Positions 25,161-35,874 of a DNA stretch of 64,000 bases are shown here, piece after piece; the first letter of the stretch is position 1; each line of letters starts with the position of its first letter. The notes beneath the pieces were generated by a model, which was not told where the DNA came from, searched no databases, and worked only from the letters and a program-made list of their open reading frames with translations. The position numbers were made by a program, and so were the translations under genes. This stretch comes from Pleodorina starrii (lineage: Eukaryota; Chlorophyta; Chlorophyceae; Chlamydomonadales; Volvocaceae): NCBI GenBank assembly GCA_030267565.1, contig BRXU01000030.1, positions 372,001 through 436,000 on the forward strand, read 5' to 3'.

Positions 25161-26601
25161 ATGCCGCCCACCGCGGTGCTTGAAAAGGTGATGGCGATGC
25201 TGCAGCGAAACGACTGGCCGGAGCCGGACTCGGGCGTCCGGGCGGCGTTCAATTTGACGCTGCCAGCCGGGGAGGAGGAGGGCGCGGTGAGCGGCGAGAG
25301 GGAGGGTAGTGCCGGGGAGTACCGGCGGCGAAGACGAAACCGCAGCGACGGAACTGCAGCGACGTTGGCGAACGGGCCCTAAAGCCCTACGGCACTTGCC
25401 CCCGGGAACATTTCCGTGACCTTGCATGGTCAAGGGGTGATGAGGAGCTTGGTTGCAACATGGACAGGCTGTCTCGATGTTGTTGTTGTTGTTGTCGCAA
25501 TGTTGTTGTCGTTACAAATGGTCTTAATTGGAGCATCGGACGCGTAAAGCCAGCGGGACAGGTTGTCCGGCTGGGGTTGACCGGCCCCTGGATTGGCTCC
25601 GGGCTGTTGCCGCCCAAAAGTGTGGCCCCCGGGCCCCCGGTCATCGCCCGCTCGCAAACGGGATGGCTTAGGGCTTCCCAGTTTCCTCCATTCGTCCGTC
25701 CGAAACCCTGCAGTGAAGCAAGGCTGACCCCTGACCCCTGACCGCCCCCCCCCCCTCAGGAGCTCGGCTCCGTCCGCAGTTGGGGGGCGGCGGCGGAGTG
25801 GCTGCCCTGGCCGCGCTTCCACGCGCTGCTGCACGTCTCCTACAACCCGCTCCTCAATTGCGATAGCTGGCGGGTGGTGTCTCCTCTGGTGTTCCCCAGC
25901 GAGCGCCATGACAACAGGGCGGTGCAGGCGGTGGAGGTGCGCGCGGCGCCGCGTGGTGCGGGCCACCAGCCGCAGCCGGAGAGCGAGCCGGGGAGCTCCG
26001 AAACCGCGCTGCGCGCCTACACCTACACGTTTTGCTGGGAGCGCGTGGCGACGGGGAGCTACAAGGTGGGGCGTTGCGGTTGTCGTGTTGTGCTGTGCTC
26101 GTTGGGACGGCGGCAGTGGTCGGCGTGGCGTGCGGTCAGGGCAGTTTTGGTGGAGGGACGCGTTCCATTTGCCTGCCCTGGGTGCTGCGGCCCTTAACTC
26201 CCGCATCCTCGCGGCCTTCGGCGCTCGCAGCCTTGTTACCTGTTGTTGTTACGGTGCTTCACACGTTGAAAAACCTGCACCCTGGTCGGGCGCACGGCAA
26301 ACTGCCACCGAAGATGCACCAGGCTCGCACCCCTGACAGAAGTGTGAAGGAAAGGCTTGCCGGAAGATGTACAGGATGTGGAAGATGTACGGCGCGGTGT
26401 ACCGCATGGTCTGCCGTACACGGCCCGGCGCGTGTCATCCCGGCGCGTGTCATCTCCCCCAGTGGGTTGCGAGGTCGCCCCTGGGTGGCTTCAGCCCGTC
26501 CGCTGATGCTGACAGGTCCTCTGTCCTGCTGCGCTTCCGCCCACCCTCGACAGGATTGCTGGCTCATAGCGGGGGTGCGCGTCGGAAACTACGCCCTCTG
26601 A
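25161..26601 (+). CDS. conserved-looking protein of unknown function, possibly DUF4864-like
   Basis: Three phase-0 exons (25161-25286, 25760-26065, 26554-26601) give 159 residues from the first in-frame ATG. The first exon reads VLEKVMAMLQRNDWPEPDSG, then VRAAFNLTLP. The second has RSWGAAAEWLPWPRFHALLH and YTYTFCWERVATGSYK. The third, only 16 codons, completes it as DCWLIAGVRVGNYAL. The pattern (N-terminal helix with NDxPxPD, a W/F-rich core, a closing cW-I-gvrvg strand) resembles plant and cyanobacterial DUF4864-type proteins. That assignment is from memory of the pattern and is weak. The frame stays open upstream of the ATG without another ATG, so an upstream exon (for example a transit peptide) is possible. 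The last exon is supported by the clean acceptor GACAG and a fitting stop. Confidence 0.65.
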
Positions 26602-28384
26602 TTCGGGACAGCCAAACAACTCCGACTCCCCGGAACCCAACCCGACCTGGACAACCCACGGTACAGGGGCGTTGTCACCAGGCCGCACCCATAGCAGCGA
26701 GGCAGATGCCTCCTGCTAGTTCTGACTCATAACTTGATGGAAACGAGGCGCCCCGATTTGGTAGCGAGGTTCCGGTAATGCGCGGCGCGCGGCCTGTGAA
26801 GCTTTCCCGCTTTGCCGAGCAGCTGTTTCAAGCCTCACGGGCAAGGATGTCCCGTTGGCGGTCTGTTTGCCTGTGAGCCTGTGGGCAGGGAGAACAGCCG
26901 GCGCCATGACGCCGGACAGTGCAACGGGCCTGTGACTTGCGTGGACCGATGGCTTGGTGGTGTCTGCGTGTGTGTATGTCTGTGTATGTGCGTTGGGGGA
27001 GGTGGGTAATGAAGACGAACCAGGTGGGTGGGCGACACACATACCCACACATACACACACATGTATTTTCTTTAAGTGCCAGTTGCGGTGTGCTCCGGGA
27101 GGGGATCCTCTCCTCTTGGTTCCACTGGGAACCAGTTCACTCACCAGAAAGTTGTACGATTCCCACGGAAGAGCGGAGGCTGACTGTTCAGCTCCAGGGG
27201 AGGGACACCTACTGGACTGCTGCGTGTCGCCGTGTCACCGGGCGGTGAGCGCCTCGTGCGGTCTGGCCGCCGCAGCGCCGCCGCGGTCTGCCGTCTGCCG
27301 CGGTGGGCGGCCGTGTGCCTTTTGGTTCCAAGGGTGGCGCGGCACCATGTTCACGTCGGCCTGATCGCCGTTACTGTTGCCGTCAGGATGAAGGATGATT
27401 GACCTTGCACTCGTACTGGGCGGACTTCCGACTTCGGGAAGAAAGAACGCGGGGTGCTCTGGCTACGGTGTGCTGGCTACGGCGCTAAAGTAACTCGCGT
27501 GCTGACTGGACATACCGGTACTTGTATTAAATTTTGGCTGACGCGGTGTGCCTGCACTGCGCTGCGCCTCCACAACAGTGCGAACCCTCCTCCCGTTAGA
27601 AAAGGGAGGGAGGGAGGGAGCAATGGCCGCATACAACACACCGCTTGCGAGACGCCTGCCAGACAGCAAAGGAGGGCAGCCCACGGCGGGTGGGCGCTCT
27701 GGCCCTCCCGGTATCGGTATTCGTTCCGGGCTGGAGCCCAGGGTAACAAAGCGCCCCCGTCCGGCAGCCCCGCTGTAACAGAGCGTTGCTACGGTACAAG
27801 AAGAAGGAGGTTACCGGATCTCCCCCAACCAGCGTTGCGTTTCGTTGCGTTTCTGCAGCCGGAGCCGCAACCCCGTAGGGCCCTGTAACCGCTGTAAGCA
27901 CATACGGTGATGCGAGGAAGGGAAGATGCGCGAGAGGTGGGGGCTTGCGGGGGATGCCGTCGTAGTAGCTATCGTACCGTGCAATCAGAACCGAAACCCC
28001 GCCCCCCGCCTTGTCCATATCACTCCCTGACCCTGCCCTGACCCCCACCTTGTCCATTCAACAGCAGCAGCGGCAGCGGCAGCAGCTTTCTGGATCCAAC
28101 CAAAACCGCATCTAAACATTACGGTATGTAGCGCGGCCGTGGCCACCTCAGCCGCGGCCGCCCTCCACGGCCTTCCGCAAACAGCAACGACGCCCCTTAG
28201 CCAGGCAGCTCTGCCGTCTGCCCTCATTTACGTGCACGGCCCGCTGGCCCGCTAGCTGAAGTCTTCCGAGGAGGGTTGTGAAGCCCCACTGTACAACCCA
28301 AAACGTGTACACACGCCGGCCACCCATCCCCCGTCTCCGGTCCCTCCGCTGCGGTACCTTTTGTATCTTCATACCCCAACCCCC
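26602..28384. other. intergenic region, no gene supported
   Basis: This is a convergent region between the plus gene ending at 26601 and the minus gene ending at 28385. Short GT runs lie near 26970-27060. TGTAA words occur at 27774, 27884 and 27893. No exon pair with fitting phases was found. One copy of a dispersed repeat lies at 28343-28377. Confidence 0.55.
28343..28377 (-). repeat. dispersed repeat (CCGCAGCGG family)
   Basis: The plus strand reads CTCCGCTGCGGTACC, then T-rich sequence and ATACCCC. Related copies are at 49515-49545 (same orientation), 44131-44156 and 57295-57323 (opposite). The consensus on the other strand is about [20 protein letters not shown] then CAGCGGAG. Confidence 0.55.
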
Positions 28385-30365
28385 CTAATGCACCCGGACA
28401 CCAGATACCCCCGTGGTGGCCACGGGGCTGGGGTGCAGCGCCAGACCCATCCGCGCCGCCTCCCTCACCAGCCCCGCCAGCCAGCCCCACTGGCGCTGCA
28501 CGCTAGTACGGAGGTACGGCGCCTCGGCCTGCGCCGCCACCGCCACCACCGCCGCCAGCGCCACCGCCAGCGCCACGCGGCCCAGCGGCACGACCCAGGC
28601 GTCGCCGCCGCGGCCAACCGACCCGCCACGCAGGCGCTCGACGGCGGCGGCGGCCTTGCACACCAGCCAGGCCTGCGCTCGCGTCAACTTCAGGAACAGC
28701 CGCCGCGCGAGCGCTTGGGCCGTCGCAAGCAGGGTGCGGAGGAAGGACAACGGCGCGGCGGCGGGCAGGTGCCCAGCCAGCGGCCGGCCCGCGTGCACAG
28801 CTGCCGTACCGCCGCCGCCGCCAGCAGCCTTCCCGTCAGAGGGAAGGCCGCCCTTCACGGGCCGCTGCGCGGTCGCCAGGCTGTTGCCGCTTGCACCGGA
28901 GGCCGCCGGCGCCGGCTGGGCCGCCCGCGCCAAGCGGGCCGCGTCGCCGTTCCCCCCTGCTGCGGTGCCGACGGCGCCGTTCCCACCAGCTGCCGCGCCG
29001 TCGGGCAGTCCCTGCGGCGGCGCCAGCCCCGCCACCGATACAAGCTGCCCCAGCTCCTTTCCCAGCCGCTGCAGCGTCTCCTCGCAGCCCACAAGCTCCC
29101 ACGCATCCACCACCGCCACCTCCGACGCCGCCGCCGACGCCGCTACGCCGGCACCCGCCGCCGCTGCGCCGCCGGGAGGCTGCTGCGGCTGCGGCTGATG
29201 TTGCTTCTGCAGCCAGCGCAGAGCCTCAAGTGGCAGTCCCAGCCCCAGGCACAGCACGTCCTGGCTGTACAGCCGAGCGAGCGCCGCGCGGTCTTGCAGC
29301 GTGGCGGCGGCCGCGCCCACCTCCTCCTCCTCCGTCGCCGCCGCCGCCGCTGCATCTTCTGTAGAGGCCCGATGCGACCCGTCGCCGCCGCCCGCGGAGG
29401 AGCTCGCAACCGCCTCACTCGCGGCCGCCGCCGCCGCCTCCGTCCCGTCGGGGCGGGGGAGAGGCGGCGGCGGCGGTGTGAAGGTGGCGGCGCCGTCGTG
29501 GGCAGCCGGGCCTGCGGAGTCCTCCTCCGCAGTCCAGCCTTGCTGCTGGGGCTGGGGCTGGGGCTGGGGCTGGGGCTGGGGCTGGGGCTGGGGCTGGGGC
29601 TGGGGCTGGGGCTGGGGCTGGGGCTGGGGCTGGGGCTGGGGCTGGGGCTGGGGCTGGGGCTGGGGCTGGGGCTGGGGCTGGGGCTGGGGCTGGGGCTGAT
29701 GTTGGTCTGGGCTGGTTTGATGGTGGGGCCGCCGCCGTCGCATGTGCTCCGCCACGACTGACATGTATTGCTCCACTCGCTGCCGCGCAGTGGCGGCCTG
29801 ACCCGACTCCAGGAGCAATAATGCCCTGTTGATGTAGAGGGGAGTTTGGGGGAAGGTGTGGTTGGGAAACGTTTCCGCTCGGCAGGTTGAGAGTGAGAGA
29901 GGGTAGTAAGAGTGCCCGCGCAGCGTCTCGCCCGACACCCAAGCGTCGCACCCGGAATCTTACCAAGCCATAAAAGTGGGAACCGCAAGTCGTGAGAGGC
30001 CTAGCTTGTCGACGATGCTGTTGACCTCGCCTGGCCTGCAAGTTGGCGGGGGTCGGGCGCCCGATGACGGAAGAGTGTCGACGGAGAGTACCTAGGAAAG
30101 CGGATGACGCGCGAGGGTCGCAGCTTTCTTACCGTCCCATAAAGAAGTGGGCTTGAAGCGCCGTCACAAGGACTCGTTGGAGCCAGGCGTCGGTGGCTTT
30201 CCCACCCTCGGAAAAGCGCGGAACGAGCGCCACAGACGCCTCCGCAGCCTCCTGATACCGTGATAGCAAAAGCATGTCCTCAAGAAGCATCAATTGTTGT
30301 TCAGGGTCGAAATCTGCTGAGCCTCCTAAACCCGAGTCATCGCCCTGCCCTGGCACGCCAGCCAT
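28385..30365 (-). CDS. tail-anchored APEM9/PEX26-like peroxisome biogenesis candidate
   Basis: Three exons (30365-30133, 30035-29964, 29825-28385) join in phase to 581 residues from ATG (MAGVPGQGDDSG). The N-terminal part is helical and TPR-like: LLEDMLLLSRYQEAAEASVA, VLVTALQAHFFMGRPGEVNS, then FMAWALLLLESGQAATARQR. A later helix pair reads ALARLYSQDVLCLGLGLPLE. Near the C-terminus is one hydrophobic segment (about residues 508-535; LGRVALAVALAAVVAVAAQ) followed by a short tail of about 45 residues. This order matches plant APEM9, the functional equivalent of PEX26/Pex15, which anchors the PEX1-PEX6 ATPase to peroxisomes. The match is a fold and order resemblance, not a diagnostic motif. A run of about 25 Gln-Pro pairs is encoded at 29546-29698. 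The start is 266 bp from the divergent gene at 30632. Confidence 0.55.
29546..29698 (-). repeat. in-frame CAGCCC hexamer repeat (Gln-Pro)n
   Basis: About 25 nearly perfect copies of GGGGCT on the plus strand, read as CAG CCC on the coding strand. They lie in the last exon of the APEM9-like gene. The hexamer keeps the frame whatever the copy number. Confidence 0.97.
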
Positions 30366-30631
30366 TTTGAAGACCTGCTTTGATCAGCTTGTATTGCGGT
30401 GCGTTGCTACATCCTTAAGACACTACATTTGTGCAGCCGAAACCGCCACGAGGCCACGTAATTGCAACAGTCGCAACCGAACCGTACCTGTACGACCTTC
30501 GAGGCAAAAATAAAAACCGAGTACCCTTTGCTGGTTTGTTGGACTGAAAGACAACGTAAGCACTTTTTGAGCTGAAATCGGAATCCTCGAAGCCCGCTCA
30601 AGGCATTGTATTCAGTAATTGGCGAGACAGG
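30366..30631. promoter_or_regulatory. 266-bp divergent intergenic region, likely bidirectional promoter
   Basis: It lies between the start codons of the minus gene (ATG at 30365) and the plus gene (ATG at 30632). It is markedly AT-richer than the flanks (for example AAAAATAAAAAC near 30505). No specific promoter element was identified; the assignment rests on position. Confidence 0.5.
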
Positions 30632-31300
30632 ATGTCGCGCTCCTTCCCAGCTGAGCAGATAGAGCAGGCCTACAACTCGAGGCGTCTACAGAACTGGGAG
30701 GTGCCCGCAGAAGACAAATCAAAGGTATGTAGCGATGGTCACTCCTTTTCTGGCACACACATGGCTGCCTCACTCCTCCTCCTTTTGTTCGCAGGCGGTG
30801 CCGACCACCACAGGCACGCGTTTTGGTACTCTTATACCACGCACTGGAAAGACGGAATTCATCGCCGACAACAACGGACACCTCAAGCCGGGTGAGCGAG
30901 ACGGCTGGCACCAGCAAGCAGCACACGTAACCCTTGACCCTACTGGGAAGCGTGCGCACCAGCCGCGCGGCGGAGCGGTCACCGCCCCTGCCTTGCCAGC
31001 TATAGTGGACCCCAGGATGTGATGTGGCCGTGCCCCGACAACACCACAACCCAACGCACAGCATCTTTCCCCTTATCAGCTGCAAAGCCCCAAGTCGAGA
31101 ACGTGGCACCCTGCTCGCCCCGCGCCCATAGCCCTTTATCTCTCCCCGCGATTGGGATGGCCCTCCATCCCAACCGCATCCCGCCGGTGTACGTTGTAGC
31201 CGCCCAGGAGGCATCCATACTGCATCCTCACCAACTGCCCACACCGCATCCGCAAGCACGCACATTCCTCCCACGTGGCTTCTGCCCCACGCCGTGTGTG

Positions 31301-31350
<50 letters not shown>

Positions 31351-31971
31351 GCGGTGCGAACCCTCCTTTTCCTCCTTCGGACGCATCGCACCCTCATGAC
31401 TTCCCTCCCTCCTTCCTTCCTCCCTTCCTTCCCTTCCCACCCCACGCAGGCGTGCCAAAGATCAGCAACGCCTTCAACCACCCGGAACAGACACCGGTCT
31501 TCATGAACTCCTCCCCCCGATGGCCCCAGGAGAATCCCACCTGGCCAAAGACGGAGAAAGCAACCATGGTGTGTGCGTGTGTGGGTGGGTGTGTCGCTGC
31601 GTGCACGTATGTGTGTCGCTGCGTGCACGTATGTGTGTGGCTGCGTGCGTGTGGATGCGTGCACGTGTGTGTGTGGCTGCGTGCACGTGTGCACGTGTGG
31701 CATATTTGCGCGTGTGTGCGTGTGTGTGGCTGCGTGTGTATGCGTGCGTGCTTGTCTGCGTGTGTGCGTGCGTGGCTGCGTGCACGTGTGTGGGGTGCGT
31801 GTGTGTTTGCGTGTGTGCGCTGCACATTTCTTACGATGCTATGCGCCGTTCTGCGCTGCTGCTGTGCAGGGCTACAAGGGCATCCCCACGGACTACCTGC
31901 CCGCCAACACGGTGACCCTCAAGGCTGTAGAGGTCAAGGGCACCAAGGAACGCAACTTCAACTTCTCATAG
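30632..31971 (+). CDS. unrecognised 136-residue protein, 4 exons
   Basis: Exons 30632-30724, 30795-30891, 31450-31568 and 31870-31971 join in phase and end at TAG. Donors are GTATGT, GTGAGC and GTGTGT; all acceptors are GCAG. The protein starts MSRSFPAEQIEQAYNSRRLQ and contains the blocks TRFGTLIPRTGKTEFIADNN, VPKISNAFNHPEQTPVF and GYKGIPTDYLPANTVTLKAV. It has no signal peptide or membrane segment. It is rich in Pro/Asn/Thr with little predicted helix, a style seen in small axonemal microtubule-inner proteins. That comparison is only suggestive and I do not assign a name. Intron 2 carries a CT microsatellite. Confidence 0.75.
31299..31348. repeat. CT microsatellite
   Basis: About 24 CT dinucleotides in intron 2 of the 136-residue gene, upstream of the acceptor at 31449. 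Confidence 0.95.
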
Positions 31972-34900
31972 CGGACTGCGGTGACTGCGGACTGGCGGAC
32001 TGGCGGCTGCGGACTGCGGACCGGAGACTGGGGGCTTGGCGGCAGCGCGGCTCCGCGGCGCAGTGACTCGCCGCGGCAACGCGGCAGACATTGTGTGTGT
32101 ATGTTGGGTGGGGGCCGCCGGACTTCCTGGCTGATGGCGTAGCTGGCGTAGCGCTGACGCGGCGCGGGAGTCGCGGCGGAGCAAAGCCCCGGCACCGACC
32201 TCGAACCGACCTAACAACCTTGATGTACATTTTCAGCATGGGGGCGACGTACATAGCTCGAAGTTAGTGATGAGAGTGGTTACTAGGAAAGCGGCCAGGA
32301 GTGGGGTATGGGTCTCTGGCTGGTCTGTTTGGTTGAGAAGGGGATTTGCGTCTGGGTTACAGGGCGGGCGCCGGGCGGGCGTCTGGGTTTCCGGGCGGGC
32401 GGGCAGGGGCAAGCGACTTTGGGAGGGGCAGGGAGGTCAGGGTGCTATGCTGGCGCAGGGGCCGGGGGTGGCACCCCACTGGCGGAGCCGTGTGCGGTGG
32501 AGGAGGAGCAGCAGCAGCAGCAGCAGCAGCACGGGTGTGAGAGGTGTCACGCAGCCGCGCCCATCACACGCCAGCTTTGGGGCGTGGCCTTGCCTGGCAA
32601 AGGGCCCTGTACGGGTTTTCGGGCGTTGTTGGCGCAGTGGTGGTTTAGTGCTTGGCGCTGGGCCACGCAGGCGGCCGAAAGGGAATCTGGCCCGGCCGGG
32701 GGCCTCCGCAGCTCGCCCCGTGGCGGCTCCCGAGCCGATTGGCGGCCGGTGTGCGGATGGACGGGTGTTGGTTCTGGAAAGGTGAGAGCGGAGGCCCTTG
32801 CCGGAAACGTTGGGGCGGGGAACGCTGGCTGGTTTCTGCTGATGCGGTTCGGTTCGATTCGGTGCGTGGCCGGATAGAGCAGTGATTGTGTGTGTTGTGT
32901 TTGGGGCCTCGAGAGATTTGCTCCCGGAATGACTTGGTTTGGCACAATGGAGCGCGGTTTGGGTTCCTCGATCGATATGGGTGTGCAACCACCCCCAAGC
33001 GGCTATCGGCAAACCGGTGCGGCGCTCCCTCTGACGGAGGACTCACTGCTCAGAGCAGGCACGGCACGCGGGAATGCCACGTGCATCAGGTTTCATTCTG
33101 TACGGCATCTGTTTGGAATGTGAAGGGACTGCTGTGTTTTTGGCACACGCGTGGACGGTACGCGCGGCACTCGACGCCAGGTCCCCCAGCCAGTGGCTTG
33201 TGGGTGGCTGGAGGGCGCCGAAGAGGGCGCCTCCGGACGTCCAGAGCCGCCTTTACGAGGTGACAATCTTACGAGGTCAGCTGCCGGGGGGGGCCCACTG
33301 CTACGAAGACTCAGCTGCCTGGCCGGCCTGGCCGGCCTACGCACCGCAAGCACGGCATGGCAATGGGGCTGTCTTTTGACTTCTTTGTTGTTACGGCTCC
33401 GAATCAGACATACGGCTCCGATCTTTACGGCTCCGAAACGGCATATGGCAAGTTGGCACCCCCCGCACCGTCTGACTAGCGTATGCGCCCGCCCCAGCCC
33501 ATCCCAGTTCAGTTCAGTTCAGCCGCGATCGGCGATTGCTACTTTCCGACACGCAGCGCACCGCCGCGTGTGCCGACAAGGAAATCCCTAAATCCCCCCT
33601 TCACACACACACACATACCCACCCACCACGCACCGCCACCGCCATCATCGCGGCTGGGATGCTGCCGGGATGGCCCATCACAGCCGCGGCGCCGCGAGCG
33701 TCTCAGCACCACCCACCCTCGCTCCCTTCCGTAATCCAACCCCCAAAACACACACACGCATAGACACACATACGTACACACATACATACACACACAGACA
33801 CGCATACACACGTGTTCGTCGCCCCACAGGGGCGCCCTGGCAGCATCCCCGCTCACGGAAGGAAGGAAACGCGGAAGTCCTCCCTGGTCCCTGCCGGGGG
33901 ACACACAAACATTGGCGCACGATCAATGCATCAATCCCGGCCCCCCCCGCGTCCTACCCTCGTCGCGTACGCCCCCGCCCGCAGCCCCTTCCGCCTTTTG
34001 TAACAACGAATCGGAACTCCAGCCCCCAAATTCCCAAACTCCGGACACAAACCGCCAAACGATGACGCTGTGCTGCGCTGTGTGTCCCCCGCTCCTCCCA
34101 CCGCGACTTCTCGAGCCACCGTAACAGTTGCGGTCATGGCTGCGGACCGGCCCGTCGCCAGCGACACCACACGGCGGCTGCGCCCATGGGCCGTCGGCCG
34201 CCCCCCATGCGCGCGCGGTGCGGCGCGCGTGCGGTGCGCGTCCTTCCTTCCTTCCTTCCTTCCTTTCTTGCAACCTCCACAGGCAGTAATGCGACCTGCC
34301 CAGCCTCGTGTGACGCGACATACACGGAAACAAATGCTTGCCCTCGCTCGCTGGCCCCTCCGGGCGGGAGCCTGACAGTCCTGTCAGAATACCCCCCCGT
34401 CCTTGAACTTGTTGTGGTGCCGACTGTCGAGTCTTGACCGCCCGGCCAGCTCACTTGTGTGCGTGGTTCCTTCAATACCAGGAATGAGCTCTAAGTCCTA
34501 TCGGAGCCAACCACCACAGGCAACCGTTTCGAGCAGCCCAAAGAAGCCCAACCGTCGGATTCGGTTGACAGTCTCCATTCGTACGGCCACAACGCGGGTA
34601 ACAAAAGCCATTCGGGTACGGTACTTCCCCAGCGCGTGTACCCCTCGCTCGTCCACTGCAGTACACACTGCAGTACGGCCATACACCCCAGCGTCTCTTG
34701 CCCAACGAGCCCCAAGCTTGAGTTTATTCGTTCAATGAGAGAATTGCAAATATACGGCATGTACTGCCGCTCGCAAATGACAATGCCGGCTACGTCGGGG
34801 CATGGCGTGTGGGGGTTGGGGCAGTTGGCCTGGTCCGGTCAATACACCCCCAAGCAGCAACCATCGCAACGAATGCCAGGGCCGGATTATTCGTGCAACG

Positions 34901-35874
34901 GTCAACTAACCTAAGAGCACGGCCGGCATGCAGACATGGGGTGGCCAACATATGTGGCTAGCGACCCCCGAGGTCAGGTCTGGACGCAGGCACGCAGCTG
35001 TGTACCCATGGATCAGTTGTGGACCCATGGGTCACCTGCGGATGCAGGGGTCAGTTGCAGACCCACGGGTCACTTACGGACACGGGTCACTTGCGGTCCC
35101 ACGGGTCAGTTGCGGACTCCTGGGTCAATTCTGGACGCACGGATCAGTTGTGGACCCACATGACGCTGCGGCCCAATTTTGGAAATCCAATAATGAGAGA
35201 TACAATTTATCATTCGAGAGATCTATATAAACATCAAGCGATCGGATCCCATGCGTCCGAGACCCTCCATCAGATCCATTTCAGATCCGGGGTGCATCGT
35301 ACAACACGTCCCTTCCCAGCGAGTACGGTATGTACGGCGTTCCGGCCCCCACACCGCGGTCCCCCTCCCACCGCCCCTCTCACCCCTCCACCCCCGCCTC
35401 CGTCCATCCCGTACACAAATCGACGAACAACAACCCCAATACACGCCGTCGTTTCCCCGCCCAATCCTTCTGCCCCCACCTCCGTCCCACCGCTGCGCCA
35501 GCAACTTTTAGTCATCCCTCGTCGGTTCCTGTTGCTGTACTCCCCAGGCGACTTCCCCTAAGCGGGCTCCCGAAAGCGATACACGAGTGTATGTCGTACA
35601 CGGTCGGGGCGGCAACACCGTCGAGAGCAGCATCCGACGCCGTACAAAGGACGAGCACACATGTATAAGTTTTCATGGGTGAGTTCCTCAGTACGACACA
35701 GTACGACCATACGCGTTCGTACGCAGGGCTACACCCATCCCCGCCGCAGGGGGTCCCCACAGGCAGTCCTTGCCCGCGCGCGCATAGATGGGGCCAGGGC
35801 CGGGCGGGGCCTTCTCCCCTTTCCTTTCCTCGCCCCATTCCGCTCCCCTTGTCACTCCCCCCTCACTCCCCTCT
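31972..35874. other. convergent intergenic region, no gene supported
   Basis: This 3.9-kb stretch lies between the stop codons of the plus gene at 31971 and flippase 2 at 35875. It contains G-rich low-complexity sequence (32270-32900), CA/TACA microsatellites (33600-33810) and a degenerate minisatellite (about 34995-35165). No exon with family resemblance was seen on either strand. Confidence 0.55.
34995..35165. repeat. degenerate 19-20-bp minisatellite
   Basis: About eight or nine diverged units of the form GGGTCASTTGCGGACCCAC. They share the imperfect dyad GACCCACGGGTC with the 30-bp minisatellite at 41816-42232. Confidence 0.8.

Noticed and set aside
27774..27897. Three TGTAA words as poly(A) signals for the gene ending at 26601
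   Set aside because: They lie 1.2 kb beyond the stop. TGTAA is the usual green-algal signal, but at this distance and without RNA data the link is not supported.
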